Shown: piece by piece, positions 1 to 5,423 of the stretch | Position numbering within the stretch: position 1 is the stretch's first letter | Layout of the letters: every line of letters starts with the position of its first letter | Source of the DNA: Planctomycetaceae bacterium | GTDB taxonomy: Bacteria > Planctomycetota > Planctomycetia > Pirellulales > Pirellulaceae | Direction: 5' to 3' | Assembly (NCBI GenBank): GCA_012965455.1 | Contig: DTSG01000340.1 | Location: 1-10,060, forward strand | DNA: 10,060 nucleotides | Program-made: the position numbers and the translations under genes | Notes under the pieces: generated by a model | The model's database searches: none | What the model was told of the DNA's origin: nothing | Seen by the model: the letters and a program-made list of their open reading frames with translations, nothing else

Positions 1-99
1 AGCCGCATTCGGAGACGATTGCCCCAAGGCTTTGTGAGCGTGTGATAACGCCAGCAAGATTATGGTAACGACAATTACGAAAGTGAATTTTTTCTTCAT
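1..99 (-). CDS. N-terminus of an exported protein of unknown function (partial)
   Basis: Only the first 33 codons are inside the window; the gene runs off the left edge. Reading from the ATG at 99 down to position 1 gives a lysine-rich start (MKKKFTF), a hydrophobic core (VIVVTIILLAL) and a polar stretch ending in a plausible signal peptidase I site around HKALG-QSS. That is a typical Sec signal peptide, so the product is probably secreted or periplasmic. The frame is open only back to a stop at 118-120, and 99 is the only ATG in it, so the start is well defined. The Shine-Dalgarno is weak (GGGA about 11 bases upstream). It lies in the same direction as the DUF1501 gene with a 200-bp gap, so it probably has its own promoter. 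Nothing can be said about the function of the mature protein. Confidence 0.6.
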   Translation of the reverse strand, partial: MKKKFTFVIVVTIILLALSHAHKALGQSSPNAA

Positions 100-104
100 G
101 ATGG

Positions 105-139
105 GAGTCCCAATCCGTTAGGGTTCCTTAACGGGACTC
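105..139 (-). promoter_or_regulatory. Leader hairpin just upstream of the partial exported gene
   Basis: Two nested complementary pairs are seen: GAGTC (105-109) with GACTC (135-139), and CCGTTA (115-120) with TAACGG (129-134). The right arms are contiguous, the left arms are separated by a 5-base bulge, and the loop is 8 bases (121-128). In the minus-strand transcript the loop reads AGGAACCC, and AAGGA can be read across the stem-loop junction. The structure ends 5 bases before the ATG at 99. It could modulate translation of that gene. No T-tract follows, so it is a poor intrinsic terminator. Confidence 0.35.
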
Positions 140-152
140 GACGCATCCATTC

Positions 153-191
153 GTCGATCGACAAAAAACTATTTAGCTTTTTCGATATCGA
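153..191. repeat. Two 10-bp perfect palindromes in the leader
   Basis: GTCGATCGAC (153-162) and TCGATATCGA (182-191) are each perfectly self-complementary, with 19 bases between them. They share the TCGAT core. They lie between the candidate promoter at 219-248 and the start codon at 99, so they could be binding sites for a dimeric regulator. Short palindromes of this kind also arise by chance, and the functional reading is weak. Confidence 0.25.
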
Positions 192-218
192 CGCGCTGAC
201 CTTGAATTATTTTGCTTT

Positions 219-248
219 TTTATAGTGGCCATTACAAACGTTATACAA
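219..248 (-). promoter_or_regulatory. Candidate sigma-70-type promoter for the partial exported gene
   Basis: On the minus strand a -35-like TTGTAT (248-243) and a -10-like TATAAA (224-219) are separated by 18 bases. Transcription would begin near 212, giving a leader of about 110 bases before the ATG at 99, which contains the palindromes and the hairpin described separately. The match is good at -10 and moderate at -35. Consensus rules from other bacteria may not hold fully in planctomycetes. Confidence 0.35.
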
Positions 249-274
249 CGTACAAACCGATAGTCGGCTGGAAG

Positions 275-287
275 CCCTAATTTAGGG
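275..287 (-). terminator. Small inverted repeat after the DUF1501 stop codon
   Basis: CCCTAA and TTAGGG flank a single T, so a 5-bp stem with a 3-base loop can form 12 bases beyond the DUF1501 stop codon (300-302). Its position suits a terminator. There is no U-run after it in the minus direction, so any role would need a factor or would be mRNA end protection. Confidence 0.2.
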
Positions 288-299
288 GCGGATCTTCTA

Positions 300-1676
300 C
301 TAAAATAGCTCGCTGATGGGAGATCCATCTATTATAGAAGCGATCGGTCGTCCACTATCATCTTGATACGTGACGTCTATCGCTACACCCATGTGCCGGT
401 AAATGGTCGCTCCGATGTCACCGGGAGTAACAGGCCGAGTGCGAATGTCACTGCCGTCTCTTTCGGTAGAGCCGATCACCTGTCCATGCCGCATGCCACC
501 GCCGGCGAGACACATACTCATGACGACGGGCCAGTGGTTGCGCCCATCGGTACTGCCTTGGGTGCCAATATTGGGCGTACGACCAAATTCGCCCATTGAA
601 ATAACCAGCACATCGTCCAACATTCCGCGTTCTTCGAGATCTTCGATCAGCGTCGTATGGAAATGGTCGTACAAATCTAACAACGGCTTCAATCCTTTGG
701 ATATGCCGCCGTACACTCCACCTGGGATGCCATGGTTATCCCAGGTCCCTGAGGCAGTGTGATAACTTAAGTCAAGCGTTACAAAACTGACGCCGGCTTC
801 TACAAGTCGTCGTGCTAGCAGAACTTGTTGGCTCCACAGGTGTTTTCCATAGCGATCGCGAACCTGTTGTGGTTCTTGGTTAATATCGAATGCCTCTTGA
901 GCCCGTCGCCCGAGAACCATATCCGCGGCCTGCTGGTTGTAAACATCCAATGCTTCCATCGAACCATTCAAATCTAAACCTGTTCGTATCTTATCGAATT
1001 GACGAGACAACTGGCGGCGGTTGTGGACACGTTCCAAACTCAAACCAGCTGGCATTGAAAATAAATTTGCACCGGAAAGGTTCCCAGAATCGACTCCGAC
1101 ATTCGAATACAGAGGAAGTCGACATGCTTGATTGGCTAGAAACGGGTCGTATTGTTTTCCGAGGTAACCAGCCTTCCCGACATGTGATGCGTGTTTTTCA
1201 AACGCTACATAAGCCGGCATGCCAGACTGATTAGCGCCCTTTTCACGGGCGATCATCGAAGCAAAGCTGGGATAAAGATGTCCCCGAGGATTGGTTCGTG
1301 GCGCTGCGTTACGATTTCCCGTTTGCATCACTTTATTGGGCTGATGGCTACTGCCGCGGCAATCAACACTGCGAATAATCGAAACCTTGTCCAACATGGC
1401 AGCTTGCCGTGGCAAATGTTCGCATATTTGCACGCCTGGAATTTTAGTGCTAGTGACTCCAAATGGCCCTCTGTTTTCAAACGGGCGATCTGGTTTTGGA
1501 TCCCAAGTATCAATATGACTTGGACCACCGGCCATCCACAACAATATAACACTCTTACCATTACTAATCGGTTTACCAGCTGCCGTGGCTTCCGCGCGAG
1601 CTTGCAACAATCCGGGTAGGGATAGCCCAGCCAATCCGGCCATACTCGCTTTCAACAACCCACGACGGTCGTGCAT
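300..1676 (-). CDS. DUF1501 family protein, Tat-exported, alkaline-phosphatase-like fold
   Basis: From the ATG at 1676 the protein is 458 residues. It opens with a twin-arginine signal (HDRRGLLKAS, then a hydrophobic stretch to LPGLLQARA). The mature part has the signature motifs of the planctomycete DUF1501 family, which resembles the alkaline phosphatase/sulfatase superfamily: GGPSHIDTWDPKP at about 50-62, GTWDNH at about 310-315, GEFGRTP at 362-368 and GRNHWP at 378-383. The Asp and His residues in these motifs are the likely metal ligands (inference). The biochemical role of the family is not settled. In-frame ATGs at 1763 and 1799 would extend it to 487 or 499 residues. I prefer 1676 because it has AAGGG 7 bases upstream and puts the Tat motif at the N-terminus; the upstream ATGs lack a Shine-Dalgarno, and the one at 1799 lies only about 8 bases from the predicted transcription start. 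DUF1501 genes usually pair with DUF1549/DUF1553 cytochrome genes; none is adjacent. Confidence 0.9.
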   Translation of the reverse strand: MHDRRGLLKASMAGLAGLSLPGLLQARAEATAAGKPISNGKSVILLWMAGGPSHIDTWDPKPDRPFENRGPFGVTSTKIPGVQICEHLPRQAAMLDKVSIIRSVDCRGSSHQPNKVMQTGNRNAAPRTNPRGHLYPSFASMIAREKGANQSGMPAYVAFEKHASHVGKAGYLGKQYDPFLANQACRLPLYSNVGVDSGNLSGANLFSMPAGLSLERVHNRRQLSRQFDKIRTGLDLNGSMEALDVYNQQAADMVLGRRAQEAFDINQEPQQVRDRYGKHLWSQQVLLARRLVEAGVSFVTLDLSYHTASGTWDNHGIPGGVYGGISKGLKPLLDLYDHFHTTLIEDLEERGMLDDVLVISMGEFGRTPNIGTQGSTDGRNHWPVVMSMCLAGGGMRHGQVIGSTERDGSDIRTRPVTPGDIGATIYRHMGVAIDVTYQDDSGRPIASIIDGSPISELF

Positions 1677-1814
1677 CACCAACCCTTCGCGAGTTCGTCC
1701 GTGTAGAGCGGAAAATGCGTGGTTAGTATGATGATTACTAGATTGTTTGTTTGGTGATGCCATGAAAGCGTAAATCTGCCACTTGCATTGATAAAACAAA
1801 TTCCCTACCGTTCT

Positions 1815-1843
1815 AGATTATCGGTTTTCGACCGTTATATCAA
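1815..1843 (-). promoter_or_regulatory. Sigma-70-like promoter for the DUF1501 gene, with an inverted repeat in its spacer
   Basis: On the minus strand TTGATA (1843-1838) and TAATCT (1820-1815) are separated by exactly 17 bases, a near-consensus arrangement. The spacer contains CGGT (1822-1825) and ACCG (1831-1834), which form a 4-bp inverted repeat around a 5-base centre and could be an operator. Transcription would begin near 1808, giving a leader of about 130 bases to the preferred ATG at 1676. The 226-bp divergent gap should also hold the promoter of the SGNH gene, but I see no convincing plus-strand match. Confidence 0.45.
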
Positions 1844-1866
1844 TGAAAGAATACTCGATTCCCCCT

Positions 1867-1877
1867 CCCCTCAGGGG
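1867..1877 (+). repeat. GC-rich inverted repeat in the leader of the SGNH gene
   Basis: CCCC (1867-1870) and GGGG (1874-1877) flank TCA, and more C and G on each side could extend the pairing. It lies 25 bases upstream of the ATG at 1903. The right arm (GGGGTAGG) resembles a Shine-Dalgarno but is too far from the start codon to act as one. It may be a leader hairpin. The purpose is unknown. Confidence 0.25.
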
Positions 1878-1902
1878 TAGGCTTTAACAGTAAACTAAGC
1901 GA

Positions 1903-3450
1903 ATGGTGGCGAAACAATCAGAAACGCGTTTTAAGCGATATAATCTATTGCGGTATGCATGGCGATTTCGCTGTGCGGCTATTGGTATCGCGCTACTACC
2001 GTTTTTGCTTTTCGAAATTAGCCTGCGGATACTCGACATCGGCGATGTCAATGAAGCCCTCGATCCGTTTATTGCAATCAATCACCCAGTCTCGTTATTT
2101 GAGCTAAACGCGGAACAAACGCAGTACCAAACAGTACCCGCTCGGAAACGATATTTTCAAAAAGTATCGTTTCCCAAGACTAAAACGGATGATACTTTTC
2201 GAATTTTCTGTCTCGGTGGCTCCACGGTTCAAGGTCGTCCGTTTGCAGTAGAAACCTCCTTTACCAGTTGGCTTCAACTTCAGCTTGAAGTAGCCGATCC
2301 CAACCGCAAGTGGGAGGTTGTCAATTGTGGCGGTGTTTCTTATGCAAGTTATCGACTGCTACCGATTCTGACCGAGGTAATGAACTACGAACCTGACTTG
2401 GTAGTTATTTACACTGGACATAACGAGTTTCTGGAAGACCGTACTTATGCCCATTTACGTGATCCGTCACGTTGGCAGTCGATAAGTCAGCAAGCAGTCC
2501 GCAACATTCGCACCATACATTTAGCTCGCGAAATGTGGCATAAAATAACAGGGGATTCGGTTTCGACACAAAAAGTTACCCTCGCTGCAGAAGTTGAGAC
2601 CATTCTCGATCACCAAGCAGGTTTGAAGTCCTATCAGCGTGACCGTACATGGCAAGCGAATGTTATCGAACATTTTAAATTCAATATTCGCAAGATGATC
2701 GCGATATGTGATTCCAATCGAGTTCCTTTATACCTCTGTAACCCTGCCTCAAATATTCGCGACTGCACCCCTTTCAAGTCAGTGCCAACGTCAGGACTAG
2801 ACCAAGCGACAATTCAATCAATCCAACAAATCAAATCAGATATTCCCCAACAACTACAGAGTCGGTCAGTCAAACCTATCCGAGAATCAGCTCATCGACT
2901 TACACAACTCGACCCGCATAACGCTGCCACACTTTATCAAGCGGGGTTATTGTTGTTGGATAATGGTGCGGGGGTAGCGGCGCGTGACGTGTTGTTGCGA
3001 GCTAAAGACGAAGACATATGTCCGTTACGCATATTGACAGTCATGAACGAATTTTTGGTGTCTGTACCGAGCGGCCAGGCGTTACAAGTTATTGACGTGC
3101 AAGAATATTTCGCAGAACGGTCCCCAGTTCAAATCCCAGGCGATAATCTATTTCTAGATCACGTCCACCCAACAATCCGAGGACATCAACTTATCGCTGG
3201 ATATCTATTTGAAAGGATGGTTGCCCAAGCAATCATTAAACCACCTGCCGATTTTGCAGCACAACGTAGCAATCGATTTCGGACTCATCTCGAAAGTCTA
3301 AGCGAAGTTTATTATCAACAGGGAGAGATTAGACTTAAGGGGCTACAAATGTGGAGTCGAGGTCACGCGGGTCGAGTTGACTTGTTGATTGAAGAGAACA
3401 TTCAACAGAATAAAAATACCAACAGTAGCGAGGAATCAGAGGCACCATGA
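1903..3450 (+). CDS. Membrane-anchored SGNH/GDSL hydrolase with inserted TPR-like segment
   Basis: The 515-residue protein has a basic N-terminus and one membrane segment (about residues 24-42), which suggests an inner-membrane anchor with the catalytic domain outside the cytoplasm. All four SGNH blocks are visible: nucleophile Ser107 in LGGSTVQG, Gly144 in NCGGVSY, Asn174 in YTGHNEF, and the Asp419/His422 pair in FLDHVHP. The family hydrolyses or transfers acyl esters on lipids, sugars or polysaccharides; the substrate here is not evident. Between blocks III and V is a helical insert, with a TPR-like stretch near residues 325-372 (LTQLDPHNAATLYQAGLLLL) followed by RAKDEDICPLRIL, a motif I recall from other planctomycete and myxobacterial SGNH proteins. 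The tail after residue 440 is helical and charged. An in-frame stop at 1891-1893 makes 1903 the first possible ATG. Its stop codon overlaps the next gene, so the two are co-transcribed. Confidence 0.88.
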   Translation: MVAKQSETRFKRYNLLRYAWRFRCAAIGIALLPFLLFEISLRILDIGDVNEALDPFIAINHPVSLFELNAEQTQYQTVPARKRYFQKVSFPKTKTDDTFRIFCLGGSTVQGRPFAVETSFTSWLQLQLEVADPNRKWEVVNCGGVSYASYRLLPILTEVMNYEPDLVVIYTGHNEFLEDRTYAHLRDPSRWQSISQQAVRNIRTIHLAREMWHKITGDSVSTQKVTLAAEVETILDHQAGLKSYQRDRTWQANVIEHFKFNIRKMIAICDSNRVPLYLCNPASNIRDCTPFKSVPTSGLDQATIQSIQQIKSDIPQQLQSRSVKPIRESAHRLTQLDPHNAATLYQAGLLLLDNGAGVAARDVLLRAKDEDICPLRILTVMNEFLVSVPSGQALQVIDVQEYFAERSPVQIPGDNLFLDHVHPTIRGHQLIAGYLFERMVAQAIIKPPADFAAQRSNRFRTHLESLSEVYYQQGEIRLKGLQMWSRGHAGRVDLLIEENIQQNKNTNSSEESEAP

Positions 3451-4226
3451 AAAATATCATCGAAGTGCGTAAAGATGTTCCCAGCGGCACGATTGTGATC
3501 AACAATCCGGCAAGCAGCAATGCATTAACAGCGTTTGGGTTGGTTCAATTGCGGGAAGCGTTGGATGATTTACATCAGGAGAAGAATGTTCGAGCGGTTA
3601 TTTTGACGGGCAGTCAACATATTTTTTGCAGCGGCACAGATTTAAAACAGCTGCAAAGTAGTTTGGATTCAGAACAGATGTTATCTGAGCACCAAGATAC
3701 TGAGTTACTCGCTGAGTTGTTGATGGCGATGCTGCGGTTTCCCAAACCGATCATTGCGGCTTTGAACGGTCCTGCTATTGGATCTGGATTAGCACTTGCC
3801 TTAGCTGCCGATTTCATCATCGCCACCGAGACAGCGACGTTACAATGTCCCGAAATTCATCGCGGGCTCGTGCCTGGGTTAACGCTAGGATTACTTGATT
3901 TCCGGATGGGAGGTTCAATCGCGGCGCGGTTTGGATTGCTGGGTGCCGCGATGACACCCACAGAAGGGAAGCAGCTTGGTCTGGTTCACGATATCGTTGA
4001 CGAGGAATTGGTCTGGGCACGTGCTCACCAATTGGCAGTCGACCTCGCGCACGGGTCGGCTCAAGCGCAACAGATGTGCAAGAGGTTGCTAAACGAGACG
4101 ATTGCCGAGCGTCTGGAAACTACACTGACACTCGGCGCAGCGATGGTTGCCGCTAGCCGCACAACCTCTCATGCCACCGAGGGCATCAACGCCTACCTAG
4201 AAAAACGAAGCCCCGAGTGGGATTAG
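3447..4226 (+). CDS. Enoyl-CoA hydratase/isomerase (crotonase) family protein
   Basis: The product is 259 residues, normal for a single-domain crotonase, with no export signal, so it is cytoplasmic. Oxyanion-hole elements are present: CSGTD (61-65) and NGPAIGSG (107-114). The CPEIHRG segment (134-140) carries Glu136, matching the conserved Glu164 of rat enoyl-CoA hydratase. The second hydratase glutamate (rat Glu144), expected two residues after the glycines, is Ala116 here. A single acidic residue is known in Delta3,Delta2-enoyl-CoA isomerases and some other crotonases, so classical hydration is doubtful; isomerase or another acyl-CoA reaction is more likely (inference). The ATG at 3447 overlaps the TGA of the SGNH gene in an ATGA, giving translational coupling. 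A CoA-dependent enzyme joined to an extracytoplasmic esterase is an odd partnership. Family call firm; reaction unknown. Confidence 0.88.
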   Translation: MKNIIEVRKDVPSGTIVINNPASSNALTAFGLVQLREALDDLHQEKNVRAVILTGSQHIFCSGTDLKQLQSSLDSEQMLSEHQDTELLAELLMAMLRFPKPIIAALNGPAIGSGLALALAADFIIATETATLQCPEIHRGLVPGLTLGLLDFRMGGSIAARFGLLGAAMTPTEGKQLGLVHDIVDEELVWARAHQLAVDLAHGSAQAQQMCKRLLNETIAERLETTLTLGAAMVAASRTTSHATEGINAYLEKRSPEWD

Positions 4227-4254
4227 GGTTGTTATGCACCCCCCATCGACAACC
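4227..4254 (+). terminator. Weak inverted repeat directly after the crotonase stop
   Basis: GGTTGT (4227-4232) and ACAACC (4249-4254) can pair around a 16-base loop that includes a run of six C. It begins one base after the stop codon. No T-tract follows, so it is not a standard intrinsic terminator. It may still mark the end of the SGNH/crotonase unit, since a candidate promoter lies just downstream. Confidence 0.22.
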
Positions 4255-4296
4255 GCTAAAGATTGTTCCGGACGCGTATGGGGTAACGTAATTCGT

Positions 4297-4302
4297 TATA
4301 AT
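4297..4302 (+). promoter_or_regulatory. Consensus -10 box upstream of the isomerase-like gene
   Basis: TATAAT is present exactly. The expected -35 position (about 4274-4279, GCGTAT) is a poor match and there is no extended -10, so this would be a weak or activator-dependent promoter. Transcription would begin near 4309. That leaves a leader of about 50 bases to the ATG at 4362 and argues against the in-frame TTG at 4308 as the start codon. Confidence 0.35.
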
Positions 4303-4361
4303 CAAAGTTGATAAGGTTCTTTTCCCCGTTGTTTTCTGTTGCTGGTAGGTGTTCCGTTTTG

Positions 4362-5321
4362 ATGCACTCTTCGTTTGATTTTGCCAGTCCTTCTCGTCGC
4401 CGGTTTCTTGCCACCGCCGCACTTGCATGTGTTGCTAGCCCCAATGTTAGAGCGGCTCCAGCAGAACCTCGTAACGCCATGACGCTTGGTTTCAGCACCT
4501 ATGGTGCACGTGGTATCACGACAGAACAAGTGCTCCCGATACTTTCGGTAACTGGCTATGACGCTGTTGAATTGACAGCCACGAAAGGGTTCGACGCGGC
4601 ACCGGAAAATATGTCGACTGCGCGCCGCCGCCAAGTTAAACGTATTCTCTACGATACAGAATTAGTTCTAACGTCATTGATGGAACACACCGTGCCAGCA
4701 GATGAGGCGAAGATCAACAGCGGCAATCTTAAGCGGATAGAAGCGGCGTCTGAGTTAGTGCGAGATTTAACCGAGAACAAGCATTGTGTCATTCAAACGG
4801 TTTTAGGTGGTGGTGATTGGGACAAGCGCAAAAATCTGTTGGTGGAGCAGGTTGGCAAATGGGTAGAAGTTACGACGAAATATGACGTGACCTGTTGTAT
4901 CAAACCACATCGAGGTGGTGGTATGTCGAATCCGGCACAAGCACTTTGGATCATACAACAATTAGGCAATCCACAGCGGTTACGTATGGTTTATGATTTC
5001 AGTCACTATATTTATACGGGACTGGAGTTGCAGTTAACAGTTGCACAAGCGGTATCCAAAACCGCACATGTGGCGGTGAAAGATACCATCAAAAATCCAA
5101 AAGGTGGGTATCAGTTCAAACTACCCGGTTCAACTGGCGCAATTGATTTTGCGTTGTTAATAAAGTTACTCTTTCAGGGTGGATATCGTGGTGATATATC
5201 GTGCGAAGTCAGCAGCATGTTATGGCGTCAAGCGGGGTACGATCCGCGACAGGCAATTCGCACCTGTTACAAAAACATGTCTCTAGCGTTTGAAAAAGCA
5301 GGTGTGCCGCGGCCTGAATAA
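4362..5321 (+). CDS. Sugar phosphate isomerase/epimerase-like TIM barrel, Tat-exported
   Basis: From the ATG at 4362 the protein is 319 residues. It has a twin-arginine signal (SPSRRRFLATAALA, Arg12-Arg14) with cleavage likely after NVRA or AAPA, so it acts outside the cytoplasm; Tat export suits a folded metalloprotein. The barrel resembles the xylose-isomerase-like (AP_endonuc_2) family: VELTA near 70-74, IKPHRGGG (180-187), VYDFSH (210-215), HVAVKDT (236-242) and CEVSS (281-285). Asp212, His236 and Glu282 are the likely metal ligands. The first ligand, usually Glu in an EPH-like motif, is Lys181; I recall KPHRG as common in the planctomycete branch. Members act as isomerases, epimerases or lyases on sugars and inositols; substrate not evident here. 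The frame extends to a TTG at 4308, but 4362 puts the Tat motif at the N-terminus and has GGTAGGTG about 10 bases upstream. The pentahaem gene follows after 102 bp and may be its partner. Confidence 0.85.
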   Translation: MHSSFDFASPSRRRFLATAALACVASPNVRAAPAEPRNAMTLGFSTYGARGITTEQVLPILSVTGYDAVELTATKGFDAAPENMSTARRRQVKRILYDTELVLTSLMEHTVPADEAKINSGNLKRIEAASELVRDLTENKHCVIQTVLGGGDWDKRKNLLVEQVGKWVEVTTKYDVTCCIKPHRGGGMSNPAQALWIIQQLGNPQRLRMVYDFSHYIYTGLELQLTVAQAVSKTAHVAVKDTIKNPKGGYQFKLPGSTGAIDFALLIKLLFQGGYRGDISCEVSSMLWRQAGYDPRQAIRTCYKNMSLAFEKAGVPRPE

Positions 5322-5334
5322 AATCTACTTGGTG

Positions 5335-5385
5335 GATGGATGTTCCATTCCGCGTTCCAATACAAATCTCGTAGAATGATTTGTA
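5335..5385 (+). repeat. Two inverted repeats between the isomerase-like and pentahaem genes
   Basis: TACAAATC (5361-5368) and GATTTGTA (5378-5385) form a perfect 8-bp inverted repeat with a 9-base centre. Just before it, ATGGA and TCCAT flank TGT (about 5336-5348), a 5-bp stem. Both lie in the 102-bp gap, upstream of the preferred start at 5424. They could be an operator, an attenuator-like leader structure or an mRNA processing signal. There is no T-tract. They may also be chance in a short gap, though 8 perfect pairs is more than usual. Confidence 0.35.
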
Positions 5386-5423
5386 AGGCATTTAGCATGC
5401 CGATCATTAATATAAGGGTCACG

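Noticed and set aside
403..1619. Plus-strand open frames opposite the DUF1501 gene (363-599, 403-762, 890-1234, 1191-1619)
   Set aside because: They are antisense to a strongly conserved protein, lack ribosome sites and have no recognisable protein features.
300..1676. DUF1501 product as a true sulfatase
   Set aside because: No C/S-x-P-x-R sulfatase signature is present; the motifs are those of DUF1501.
300..1799. Long form of the DUF1501 protein starting at 1799
   Set aside because: The extra 41 residues are not signal-like, the ATG lacks a Shine-Dalgarno and lies about 8 bases from the predicted transcription start; the ATG at 1676 has AAGGG and places the Tat motif at the N-terminus. The start at 1763 remains possible.
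4308..4361. TTG start for the isomerase-like gene
   Set aside because: It coincides with the expected transcription start from the TATAAT at 4297 and would bury the Tat motif 30 residues in.
4302..4634. Minus-strand open frame of 110 codons over the start of the isomerase-like gene
   Set aside because: Arg- and Cys-rich low-quality protein sequence, antisense to the Tat signal region of a real gene.
5340..5423. ATG at 5340 as start of the pentahaem protein
   Set aside because: No Shine-Dalgarno, and it places 28 residues before an otherwise standard signal peptide; the ATG at 5424 has AAGGG at 5 bases.
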